Made by a program: the position numbers and the translations under genes. Shown here one piece after another: positions 17,310 to 25,780 of a stretch of DNA of 46,452 nucleotides. Source of the stretch: Prevotella sp. (GTDB lineage: Bacteria; Bacteroidota; Bacteroidia; Bacteroidales; Bacteroidaceae); assembly GCA_017642485.1 (NCBI GenBank), contig JAGCPC010000132.1, positions 1 to 46,452 on the forward strand, given 5' to 3'. Each line of letters begins with the position of its first letter. The first letter of the stretch is position 1. The notes beneath the pieces are model-generated. The model was given only the letters and a program-made list of their open reading frames with translations, was not told the origin of the DNA and did not search any database.

Positions 17310-18740
17310 ATGCAATTGAAAATGCATGACAGGACGACAATCTCTCTGAAGCATCAATGGATATTGATGCTGATGTTCATGATGTCTCTTGCTTCGTCAG
17401 CACAGGTGCCTGACAACAGCCGAAGGGTCGATACCCTGTCGTTGGCAGAGCGCATCTCAGTGCGCACCAACTTGGTGGACTGGGGTCTTATGGTACCCAA
17501 CATAGGTGTAGAATTTGACATACGCAACACTAACTGGAATCGCTATGCGGTGAACGCAAACTTCAGATACCGTCCGCATACTAACAGTACTTACGTGAGA
17601 GGTATTGTCTATAACCTCTTTGAAGCTACACTGGAGGGACGTGTATATTGGCGCGAGCGCAAGTGTACACCCACAGGCTACCTATCACCACACCGCAAGT
17701 GGTTTGACAAACTGTGGTCATGCCGCAACATGCTGCCAAGCCATCCTAACTGGGTATTCTATCGCGGTGGCTACGTGACATACTCCAAGTACTCCATGCT
17801 ATGGGGCGGAGGCGAAGGACGCCAGGGTACAGCATACATGGCAGGTGTGACATGGGGCTTCGTAAAACCTTTCCTTGCTTTCCAAAACGGCAACTCGGTT
17901 GATATGGAGTTTGGCTTCAGCGGCGGTATCATGTACAACAAGTATGACACCTTCCGTGCTGACCGTGAGAATAACTGCTACCCAAAGACAGGACATGAGG
18001 ACGGAAAGTTCGGCCCAATGCTGCGTGACCTCCACGTAGCACTGGTATATCGTTTCGGCAACTACCCAATACAGAAGAAATATCGTTGGCGCTACGACGT
18101 CGATATGGCTTTCAGAGAGAAGAAAGACTCTATATACAATGCTTGGATTACTGGACGTGAGCAGAAGTACATACAGGACTCTATATACCGCGTAGTGGCT
18201 CAGGAGTTCCGTATGCTGTATGACTCTTGCGTAGATGTACGCCATCGCGAGCAGCAAGAGGCTATCGACGCTCAGGCACCAGCACGTGTGCCTAACTACA
18301 CGCCAAAGCAGCTTGCCAAGATGCGCCGCGACTCTATCAAGCAGGCACATACCGACTCTGTCAATGCTATAAAGAAGGCACGCCTCGACTCTATCAACGC
18401 CATCAAGAAGGCACGACGCGATTCACTCGCCAAGAACGATCCTAAACTGGCCAAGAAATTTGCCGAGGAGGAGGCACGCGAGGCTAAGCTACAGGAACAG
18501 CGCGAGAAGATAGAGCGTAGCAAGGCGAAAGCCAAGGAAAAGTCGAAGGACGCGCAGGCTACAATAGAACGCCAGCGTGCTAAGCGCGAGGCAGACAAGA
18601 AGGCTGAGTCTAAAATGACGAAGGAAGAAAAGGCTGCAGCACGCAAGGCTAAGGCACAGGCCGCCCAAGAGAAGATAGAACGTATGAGAGAGCGTCGTGA
18701 GGCTGCCAAACATAAAGCAGAGGAAGGAGGCACAGAATGA
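17310..18740 (+). CDS. DUF3575-like outer membrane protein with charged coiled-coil tail
   Basis: The 476-residue protein has a signal peptide (cleavage near Ser-Ser-Ala-Gln, about residue 32) and a beta-rich, DUF3575-like domain at about 45-265, a fold often encoded beside Bacteroidales fimbriae. From about residue 275 it becomes a long helix: 11-residue repeats beginning Asp-Ser (about 345-375), then a basic, Ala/Lys/Arg/Glu-rich segment. The last 62 residues (415-476) are one copy of the module that is repeated in the next protein. The gene ends in an ATGA overlap with that gene, and its Glu-Gly-Gly end codons create an AAGGAGG site for it. It may join the outer-membrane barrel to a periplasmic rod; that role is inference. 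An in-frame ATG at 17322 is an alternative start. Confidence 0.7.
   Translation: MQLKMHDRTTISLKHQWILMLMFMMSLASSAQVPDNSRRVDTLSLAERISVRTNLVDWGLMVPNIGVEFDIRNTNWNRYAVNANFRYRPHTNSTYVRGIVYNLFEATLEGRVYWRERKCTPTGYLSPHRKWFDKLWSCRNMLPSHPNWVFYRGGYVTYSKYSMLWGGGEGRQGTAYMAGVTWGFVKPFLAFQNGNSVDMEFGFSGGIMYNKYDTFRADRENNCYPKTGHEDGKFGPMLRDLHVALVYRFGNYPIQKKYRWRYDVDMAFREKKDSIYNAWITGREQKYIQDSIYRVVAQEFRMLYDSCVDVRHREQQEAIDAQAPARVPNYTPKQLAKMRRDSIKQAHTDSVNAIKKARLDSINAIKKARRDSLAKNDPKLAKKFAEEEAREAKLQEQREKIERSKAKAKEKSKDAQATIERQRAKREADKKAESKMTKEEKAAARKAKAQAAQEKIERMRERREAAKHKAEEGGTE
18552..18737 (+). repeat. C-terminal helical module, copy 1 (in the DUF3575-like gene)
   Basis: This stretch encodes residues 415-476 of the upstream protein. 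It begins Ala-Gln-Ala-Thr-Ile-Glu-Arg-Gln-Arg and ends Glu-Gly-Gly-Thr-Glu-stop, aligning almost residue by residue with the last module of the following gene. Confidence 0.8.
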
Positions 18741-19870
18741 AAATCTTCGCATTCAACTCTATAAGAGCAAAAGTTTTGACAACGACTCTGGGGCTTTGCT
18801 TTTCTACATCACTTGTTGCGTCAAATACTGCTGATCTGCAGTCCGTTGCGGACAGTACAGATACCAAACAAGCAGTCGATGAGCGTGCTGCACGAATTGC
18901 CGAATCAAAGGCTATCGCTGAGCGTCGTCGCATGAAGCGCGAAGAGGAAAAGAAGGCCAAGGCTGAGCATGCGAAGACAAAGTCTGAATCTGCGCAGGCA
19001 GCCATAGAGCGTCAGCGCCAGAAACGTGAAGCTGCAAAGAATGCTGAGGCGAATATGACGAAAGAAGAGAAGAAGGCTTCGCGTGCAGCGGTATGGTCAA
19101 ATTCTCCGAGGGCGAGGATGCTTCCTAAAGAAGCAGAAACCAAGAAAGCCGAGGAAGAGAAGGATAAGAAAAAAGAAAATGCACAAGCAGCTCTCGAGCG
19201 CCAGCGTCAGCAACGCGAAGCCGACAAGCAGGCTGAGGCAAGCATGACAAAGGAGGAGAAGGCTGCCGCACGCAAGGCAAGGATACAGGCAAACAAGGAA
19301 AAACTTGCTCGTATGAGTGCCCGTCGTGAAGCAGAAAAAATGATATCTGAAAATGAAGAATCCCAGGAATCTCAAGTTCCAGTTCTTCCTGTAGAGGAAA
19401 AGGTCAAGGACCAGAAGTCCGAAACGGCACAGGCAGCCATAGAACGTCAACGTCAGCAGCGCGAAGCCGACAAAAAGGCTGAGGCAAACATGGCGAAAGA
19501 AGAGAAGGCTGCTGCGCGTAAGGCGAAAGTACAGGCAAACAAGGAAAAACTTGCACGCATGAGCGCCCGTCGCGAAGCAGAGAAGAATGCATCGAAAGGT
19601 GCAGAGACAAAGGAGACTCCAGCTCCCGTTATTCCTACAGAGGAAAAAGTCAAGGACCAGAAGTCTGAGACGGCACAGGCAGCCATAGAACGTCAGCGTC
19701 AGCAGCGCGAAGCCGACAAAAAGGCAGAGGCAAGCATGACGAAGGAGGAGAAGGCAGCCGCACGCAAGGCGAAGATACAGGCAAACAAGGAAAAACTTGC
19801 ACGCATGAAAGCCCGTCGCGAAGCAGAGAAGAAGGCTGCTGAAACAGCAAAAGAAGGAGGTGCAGAATGA
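18737..19870 (+). CDS. Secreted repetitive helical protein of the pilus operon
   Basis: The 377-residue protein begins with a signal-like segment (hydrophobic core at about 12-28), and the rest is almost entirely Ala, Lys, Arg, Glu and Gln. It contains four copies of a module starting Ala-Gln-Ala-Ala-(Ile/Leu)-Glu-Arg-Gln-Arg at residues 86, 149, 231 and 313. Copies two, three and four are exactly 82 residues apart; the first is shortened and breaks off into a non-helical stretch at 117-130. Each module carries Thr-Lys-Glu-Glu-Lys (Ala replaces Thr in copy three), and the last three continue Ala-Ala-Ala-Arg-Lys. Short Pro-rich linkers separate modules 2-3 and 3-4. The gene overlaps both neighbours by 4 bases (ATGA). 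The predicted shape is a long single helix or coiled coil in the periplasm. I recognise no family. Confidence 0.75.
   Translation: MKIFAFNSIRAKVLTTTLGLCFSTSLVASNTADLQSVADSTDTKQAVDERAARIAESKAIAERRRMKREEEKKAKAEHAKTKSESAQAAIERQRQKREAAKNAEANMTKEEKKASRAAVWSNSPRARMLPKEAETKKAEEEKDKKKENAQAALERQRQQREADKQAEASMTKEEKAAARKARIQANKEKLARMSARREAEKMISENEESQESQVPVLPVEEKVKDQKSETAQAAIERQRQQREADKKAEANMAKEEKAAARKAKVQANKEKLARMSARREAEKNASKGAETKETPAPVIPTEEKVKDQKSETAQAAIERQRQQREADKKAEASMTKEEKAAARKAKIQANKEKLARMKARREAEKKAAETAKEGGAE
18992..19867 (+). repeat. Tandem 246-base coding repeats
   Basis: Module starts lie at 18992, 19181, 19427 and 19673. The last two intervals are exactly 246 bases (82 codons), and the first copy is shorter. 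Bases are highly conserved between copies three and four, suggesting recent unequal recombination. Confidence 0.8.
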
Positions 19871-21297
19871 AGACAACAGCGATGAATAAAATAAAGAACA
19901 ATACCCTTGTGGCAGTGCTCGGTTTCGGCTTGCTCACCTCAATGTTCACCTCATGTGAGGTTAATGAGCAATTGTGTGAAAAAGAAATTGACGGAGAGCA
20001 CGCCCATAGAAGCGGAGTGCAGTTCAATTATGTATGGGATAAGATGCCAGCAGCAGTATCGGTGCTCCCTGTAAATACATATATCATTGCAGATAGGGTG
20101 ATAAACACCATGACGACATCATTCATGTACAATGTGGTGGCAGAAAGCGGTCACTATCTCGGTGATTTGCCTAAGGGTATGGCAGAAGAGGATAACCACG
20201 ATATTACCACGTTCCAATTGCCTTCTGGAGAATACAAGTTCCTCACCATGAGTTTTAACAGGACTTTCGAGGAGAAACTTGACCCAAGCAGAATAGTGAC
20301 GGAGGATTACGTCATCACTCCTAATCCGCTGAAGATGGATCCATCACAGTTGAACCTGCGCCTTGGACAGTTTAAGGCTGAGCATCGTACCTACACCTAT
20401 GACGAGTTGAAAGACTATTATGTTGACAGCCCATTCGGTGAATTTGACGGTTCGGTTGACAACAATCCTTACACCTCAGCTTCTGACGATGCATCGGAGG
20501 AGGAGAAGGAAGCAAAGCGCGCTAAGTTCATCCGTAACATTACCGAACCATTGGTAATTGACTCAACAACAATACGTCGTATAGGAACCGATGAGGTGAC
20601 AGAGATAGAGTTTAATCCTACTACCGTTACGCAGAACATCGACCTCTACTTTGACTTGAAGAAGAAACAGACATCAAGCTTCCAGTTCTTCGTAAGCGAT
20701 GTATGGTGTGTGCTATCAGGTATTCCCCGTTCAATGAACATCGGCACTGGTGCCGTTGACATAACGCAGACCGACAAACTGATATTCCGTACAAAATTGG
20801 TTGATCCTACCAAGGTGCCTGATGCTAATTCTGAGGAACTTAAGCCTCAGGGATGGCCCAGCGAGAGGATAGAAGACAATATCGGCAGATACGACAATCA
20901 AGCAGAAGATATAGTACGCTGTTATGCCAACCTCAACATCCCTGGCATTGTAGAGAACTCTGATTACACTGATGCCAACAAGTACGCAGGTCCTGGTGTG
21001 TTGCAGATAATCGTCAAGGTATGGGTGTACGAAAAGAATGTCAACGAAAACAAGTGGGGATGGCGTTCACGTACCATCATGGGTAGAGTGAATCTGCATA
21101 AGAACATCGAGAGAGCACAGTTGCTGGAGCTCTATAACGAGAAGCACAATGTGGAATACTGGCGCAAGGCACAGGATTATAAGAGCGTGCCCCTCGCTAT
21201 CGATGCTACTCTGACGCAATCGCTCATAACAGGCGCCGACGAGTCACCACGCGTTGCAAACTGGGAAGAGGAACAGCACATAGAACAGGAATACTAA
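19867..21297 (+). CDS. FimB/Mfa2-type fimbrial lipoprotein (DUF5119-like)
   Basis: The 476-residue lipoprotein has its lipobox cysteine at residue 30 after a short hydrophobic segment. It lacks the Ser-Lys-(Ala/Gly) motif of the four following pilins. Its position at the head of the pilin genes, the lipid anchor and the early segment Gly-Val-Gln-Phe-Asn-Tyr-Val-Trp suggest the anchoring subunit at the pilus base, comparable to FimB or Mfa2. I believe it resembles the DUF5119 family, but this is from memory. The start overlaps the previous stop as ATGA with AAGGAGG 6 bases upstream; a second in-frame ATG at 19882 is possible. Confidence 0.65.
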   Translation: MKTTAMNKIKNNTLVAVLGFGLLTSMFTSCEVNEQLCEKEIDGEHAHRSGVQFNYVWDKMPAAVSVLPVNTYIIADRVINTMTTSFMYNVVAESGHYLGDLPKGMAEEDNHDITTFQLPSGEYKFLTMSFNRTFEEKLDPSRIVTEDYVITPNPLKMDPSQLNLRLGQFKAEHRTYTYDELKDYYVDSPFGEFDGSVDNNPYTSASDDASEEEKEAKRAKFIRNITEPLVIDSTTIRRIGTDEVTEIEFNPTTVTQNIDLYFDLKKKQTSSFQFFVSDVWCVLSGIPRSMNIGTGAVDITQTDKLIFRTKLVDPTKVPDANSEELKPQGWPSERIEDNIGRYDNQAEDIVRCYANLNIPGIVENSDYTDANKYAGPGVLQIIVKVWVYEKNVNENKWGWRSRTIMGRVNLHKNIERAQLLELYNEKHNVEYWRKAQDYKSVPLAIDATLTQSLITGADESPRVANWEEEQHIEQEY

Positions 21298-21310
21298 CAG
21301 CTAAAGCAAC

Positions 21311-22696
21311 ATGAAGAAGCTATCTAATATAATAACGGTACTGACAATGGTCATGACAGCCGCCTTGTGGCAGTCATGCTCAGATTCTTATCCTGATATG
21401 GCTTACGTGTCAGACGAGAAGAATTCAGAGGACTATGAGACCTACCCTATGTCACCGTCGCTGAATTTCAATTCCATGCTTTATGCTACATCAAGCGGCA
21501 GCGTGGAATCCAAGGCACTGACGCCTGTTGACAAAGAGTCAGAAGGTCCACTTGATCCTCAGAACAACTACAATAACTTCCTGAAACGTTATGCCAAGGC
21601 ACGCTTCTATCTGTTGGCTTATCGTAAAACGGTGATGACAGAGGGTGAGCAGAAACTCGTTCAGCAACCTGACCTTACGCAATTGATGGGTGATGATGAC
21701 GATCGTCTCAACTGCCTGCTGAGTACTGATAGGACATATATCACTGGTACTGACCAACATATTGGCAAACTTGCCATTCCACAGGGAGCTACGAAGGACG
21801 GAAGCCTTGACAACCTGAGTACAAACGGTTCGCTTTATCTCCTCGACAACGTAGAGTGGGAGGACAACCAGAACTACAAGGTGCATACTTACTATTGGAA
21901 TAAGAAGAAGTATGAGAAGGTAGGCTACAATTTCTTTGCATACTACGTGAACAAGGCCAATATATATGGTTTCGAGAAGCAGAATGACTGTGTAAAGATA
22001 GACCTCGAACTGAATGGCAAGAATGACATCATGGTAGGTAGTGCTCCCGTATTGACAGAAGACATCCTGAAGGAGGAGTATGCAACGAGCGTGACAGAAG
22101 ACGAAATACGCAAAAACATACTCAGCTACGGTGATGGGGCTTATTCCACCTATGGTGCAGTACACAGCGTAGAGCCAAAGATTGACCTCAAGCATGCTTT
22201 GGCTTACATCAAGTTCCGTGCAAGACAGATGGATGACGCAGTGAAATTCTCCATTCAGGATGTACAGGTAAATGCCTATACGCGTGGCAAACTCGTTGTG
22301 GCTTCAAGGGACTTAGAAAATACTAAGTTGGGACTCACTGAGTTGTCTGATCCCAAGGATATTTCTGTCAACGCATATCTCTCGGAAGAAGATATCTCCA
22401 CAGAGGAATTCAAAGAGGTTGGAGAGGGAATACTTGTACCACCAGCTGAGTCATATACGGTGAAGGTGGTTATACAGCAGACAAACGTGAAGACCACGGA
22501 GGATGAAACAGGATCTGGAGGAACCTGGATTTCTGACCCTCCACTTGAGATTGTATGTACTCCCAAGAATGGTTTCGAAGCAGGAAAGATTTACGTGCTT
22601 GACCTCTCAGTGTATGGCACCACAGCCATTACTATAACCTCTGACCTTGAGTCATGGAAGAGTGGTACGGGAACTACGGTTAATTTGTACGATTGA
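21311..22696 (+). CDS. Fimbrillin family lipoprotein, pilin 1
   Basis: The 461-residue protein has a lipoprotein signal with Cys23 in Trp-Gln-Ser-Cys, and a donor-strand region ending at Ser67-Lys68-Ala69. It then has the two beta-sandwich domains expected of type V pilins, with a conserved core near His-Ala-Leu-Ala-Tyr-Ile-Lys-Phe. In FimA and Mfa1 of Porphyromonas gingivalis, a trypsin-like protease cleaves after a basic residue at this point, freeing the groove for the next subunit's C-terminal strand. It lies 13 bases after the anchor-like gene. Whether it is a tip, adaptor or stalk subunit is not visible. Confidence 0.75.
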   Translation: MKKLSNIITVLTMVMTAALWQSCSDSYPDMAYVSDEKNSEDYETYPMSPSLNFNSMLYATSSGSVESKALTPVDKESEGPLDPQNNYNNFLKRYAKARFYLLAYRKTVMTEGEQKLVQQPDLTQLMGDDDDRLNCLLSTDRTYITGTDQHIGKLAIPQGATKDGSLDNLSTNGSLYLLDNVEWEDNQNYKVHTYYWNKKKYEKVGYNFFAYYVNKANIYGFEKQNDCVKIDLELNGKNDIMVGSAPVLTEDILKEEYATSVTEDEIRKNILSYGDGAYSTYGAVHSVEPKIDLKHALAYIKFRARQMDDAVKFSIQDVQVNAYTRGKLVVASRDLENTKLGLTELSDPKDISVNAYLSEEDISTEEFKEVGEGILVPPAESYTVKVVIQQTNVKTTEDETGSGGTWISDPPLEIVCTPKNGFEAGKIYVLDLSVYGTTAITITSDLESWKSGTGTTVNLYD

Positions 22697-22726
22697 TAAA
22701 GGAAGAAAAAAAGAGAATATAAAGAT

Positions 22727-24205
22727 ATGACAGTAAAGCATTTTTTATACGCCATTGCAACTCTCTCTGTAGTAGCGTGTTCTGAAAACGACGACGTGTT
22801 GTCATCAGGAAATACGGCTAACAGCTTGTATGGTCCCAACGGAGAGCCCAAAATAGCATTGGGCATCAGTACTGCATCCGACGTGGTAAGTGTTTCCAGC
22901 AAGGGAACAGGTACTGTAGGTGACACTGAGGAGAGTGGTAAAAACAGTTGGAACGGTGAGATAATCCGTGTCTATATGTTCAACAAGGGCACACTGACAC
23001 CTTCATCCGTATCTATATGGAATGCCGTGGGCACAGAGTTGTATGAAGACACTGAGGCAAACACCTTCTATAATACTGAGGTAGTGACACCGAAGCCTAC
23101 TGACGACACTCCTGTGGCAACGGGTGTAGCGCAACGTAAGGACAACAAGGTGTGCTACTACCCACTCAGAGGTTCCAGCGATTTCTGGGGATACTACGTT
23201 GACGATGCCGACGTAGTACTTGACGAGGAAGGCAACAAGGTGGTTGACGAGGAGGGCAACTTCGTCCGCAATGCACCTGTAGTAGAGGGTGAGCAGATGT
23301 ATGTACCTTTCCAGATCAATGGTACACAGGATATTCTTACGGGTCAGACTCTTGAAAAGGACGATCCGGGTAACACCGAATTCTACACCAGCAAGGGAGT
23401 AGAGGCATCAGAATTGTATTCTGCTAAGGCAGCGCGTCATGATGTCCAGCCTACACTGAAGTTCCGTCATAAACTGGCGCGTCTCACATTCACGGCGAGA
23501 GCTATGCAGCCAGAAGACGGTGCGAATAATACCGTTCAGATACCAGTAAGAGAGGTTACAGCAAGTGACGCTGCACATAAGTTGGCTGTTGCTGACGCAG
23601 GCGGTGATGAAAGTGGCTATGTCAATGGTGGAGTATATTTTGACAGTATCTTCGTTTACTCAAAGAACAAGGGAAAGCTATACTTCGCTTATACCGACAA
23701 GGCTGATTTGCACAATGGCAGAAACAACCAGCGTATAGAATGGGATGTTGACTCAAAGGGCGATGCCCTGAAAGGATGGCTCAAACTCTTTGCGAAGCCA
23801 GACAAGGATGCAGCAAACCAGAACACCGTGAAGATGGCTGGTGTGCAGCCAAATGACGTAGAACCTACCAGACTGGGCGATGCTATTCTCGTAGCTCCTC
23901 AGGATGACTATGAATTCCGCGTTGTGATGCACCAATACGTCAAGCAGTTCAGTGACGAGTACTATAAACTTCATCCCAATGTTTTGGTAAGGTACAAGGC
24001 ACGCAAGATAGTATATCCTGCTTTTGACAATGCTCCATACGCAATACCTCTTGCTGCAGAACTGGCAAAGAAGGGTGTGGAGTCTGTTGTAGGTGGTATG
24101 ACATACAACATAGAACTTGGCGTTGCCGGACTGAAGATGGTAGTGGTTGACGCAACTCTCGAACCTTGGGTAGAGGGTGGAGACATAGAGAAGTATCTTG
24201 AATAA
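22727..24205 (+). CDS. Fimbrillin family lipoprotein, pilin 2
   Basis: The 492-residue lipoprotein has its lipidated cysteine at residue 18 in Val-Val-Ala-Cys. The candidate cleavage motif is Ser58-Lys59-Gly60, about 40 residues after lipidation. A segment at about 80-90 (Ile-Arg-Val-Tyr-Met-Phe) matches the hydrophobic strand that follows cleavage in fimbrillins, and His-Lys-Leu-Ala-Arg-Leu-Thr-Phe near 250 is the shared core motif. The C-terminus ends in a short acidic helix. The gene is 30 bases after pilin 1, in the same operon. Confidence 0.75.
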   Translation: MTVKHFLYAIATLSVVACSENDDVLSSGNTANSLYGPNGEPKIALGISTASDVVSVSSKGTGTVGDTEESGKNSWNGEIIRVYMFNKGTLTPSSVSIWNAVGTELYEDTEANTFYNTEVVTPKPTDDTPVATGVAQRKDNKVCYYPLRGSSDFWGYYVDDADVVLDEEGNKVVDEEGNFVRNAPVVEGEQMYVPFQINGTQDILTGQTLEKDDPGNTEFYTSKGVEASELYSAKAARHDVQPTLKFRHKLARLTFTARAMQPEDGANNTVQIPVREVTASDAAHKLAVADAGGDESGYVNGGVYFDSIFVYSKNKGKLYFAYTDKADLHNGRNNQRIEWDVDSKGDALKGWLKLFAKPDKDAANQNTVKMAGVQPNDVEPTRLGDAILVAPQDDYEFRVVMHQYVKQFSDEYYKLHPNVLVRYKARKIVYPAFDNAPYAIPLAAELAKKGVESVVGGMTYNIELGVAGLKMVVVDATLEPWVEGGDIEKYLE

Positions 24206-24231
24206 AAAAAATGTTTTTCATCTGTCATAAC

Positions 24232-25698
24232 ATGAAAAAGTATATATATCACATAGCATCGGCACTTCTGCTTGGCACAGTTCTGACGGCTTGTTCTGAT
24301 GATGAGATAGCAAGCGTCAGCGAGATGTCAATGGAGGAAGCTTTGGCACCAAGCGAGATAGCCATAACGCTGGGTGCTACGACAGATGCCATAGAATCAA
24401 AAGCGGCAATAACATCAAACAAAGGTGCTTTCACGACAGACCAGTTGGGTGTGTTTATGCTTGCCATGGATGTTATAAATACCACTGCCACACCTTATTG
24501 GGGCGGTGAGTACGGCTTGGACTGTTCATGGTACAGAAGTGAGAAGAATACGCATGACTCAGAGATTGACGGCTATTCATACGGCTTTGGCGTATATCTC
24601 GACAATATGCTGGCAACGGCACGTCCTAAGGACAGTGCGAAGCCATCACTCGGTTCAACACTGGAACTTAAAAACGGTGCTATAGAACGCTACCCAGTGG
24701 GCAGTTTCCACCGTTATAACTTCTACGCCTATACCCCACGTGTGGCAACGATAGAGTATAAGAAAGATTCTGTGATTGCTGTAATGACGACGCTTGATGG
24801 CACGCAGGACGTGATATACTCCTCTGCTATCCCTGGAGACAGCTATAACCCCATCAATACCACATATAAAGACTATGCGTGGAGTGCCAACTATTTCCGT
24901 TTTACTCAGAACAGGACTACCGATGGCAGTGACGAGGCTTTGGAGAAACTTACCCCGAAGTTCCACTTCACCCACAAGATGGCACAGCTGATGTTCTCTG
25001 TACAGCCAGGAGGCCTTGACAAGAATAAGAAACCTGTTGATGAGTCAAGCAAGACTGCTGCACTGAACTACGACGAAGCACTCAAGACAGAGGTGGTAGG
25101 CATAAGTATATGTAATGTACCTGACAGCATACTGCTCCTTGTGGCAGAGAGATCGGGACTGCATAACGGAGATATCAAGTACAGTGCCAAAAACCGCAAC
25201 TCTGAATACTTCCTCAGGAGTTATGTGGCAAAGAACATAGGAACCAAGACGCTGTATTATGCTGACCAGATAATGCCAGTACAGACACTGTCAACGACAA
25301 AGACCACGACGACCAATGAAAGCGGTAAAAAAGTAACCACGGTGACACCAGTAGTCAACAAACTGGGCGGTCCAGATGACAGCCACCGACAGGGTATAAT
25401 CCTCCCGGCACTCACCAACGAAGACCGTAAGACACTTGATGGTTCATACATGGCAAAACTGGTGGTGCGTTACCCACGCGATTCTGAGGATGCAAAATAT
25501 TACACGATAGATATTCCTCTATACTCTGACCCTGAGAATCCAAGCATGCAGTTCCAGGCAGGATGCTCTTACGAGGTAAAGTTCCGTATCTACGGACCTA
25601 ACACCGTTACATCTTCAAGTCAACAGAGAGAATGGAGCGAGGTGAGCATTGAGGACCTCAGGGAATCAGGCAACTACGATGTGCCAGACGAGGATTAA
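24232..25698 (+). CDS. Fimbrillin family lipoprotein, pilin 3
   Basis: The 488-residue lipoprotein is counted from the ATG at 24232, which places the signal peptide and Cys21 (Leu-Thr-Ala-Cys) in the usual position; an ATG at 24211 would add seven residues. The candidate maturation site is Ser56-Lys57-Ala58, followed by the hydrophobic strand Gln-Leu-Gly-Val-Phe-Met-Leu-Ala. The His-Lys-Met-Ala-Gln-Leu-Met-Phe core motif near 257 is shared with the other pilins. It is most similar in layout to pilin 4, with which it shares the Gly-Val-Phe-Met-Leu-Ala segment. Confidence 0.78.
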   Translation: MKKYIYHIASALLLGTVLTACSDDEIASVSEMSMEEALAPSEIAITLGATTDAIESKAAITSNKGAFTTDQLGVFMLAMDVINTTATPYWGGEYGLDCSWYRSEKNTHDSEIDGYSYGFGVYLDNMLATARPKDSAKPSLGSTLELKNGAIERYPVGSFHRYNFYAYTPRVATIEYKKDSVIAVMTTLDGTQDVIYSSAIPGDSYNPINTTYKDYAWSANYFRFTQNRTTDGSDEALEKLTPKFHFTHKMAQLMFSVQPGGLDKNKKPVDESSKTAALNYDEALKTEVVGISICNVPDSILLLVAERSGLHNGDIKYSAKNRNSEYFLRSYVAKNIGTKTLYYADQIMPVQTLSTTKTTTTNESGKKVTTVTPVVNKLGGPDDSHRQGIILPALTNEDRKTLDGSYMAKLVVRYPRDSEDAKYYTIDIPLYSDPENPSMQFQAGCSYEVKFRIYGPNTVTSSSQQREWSEVSIEDLRESGNYDVPDED

Positions 25699-25780
25699 AC
25701 AACGAATCCGTAAAAAATAAAGAAGAATCAGATACATTATATATTTAAAACAGAATACAAACGAAATAAAATATAAGGAT

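Noticed and set aside
19097..19876. Minus-strand frame of 259 codons with many Cys, Leu and Phe opposite the repetitive helical gene
   Set aside because: It is the complement of Lys/Glu/Ala-rich codons; the plus frame has a signal peptide, overlaps and exact 82-residue periods.
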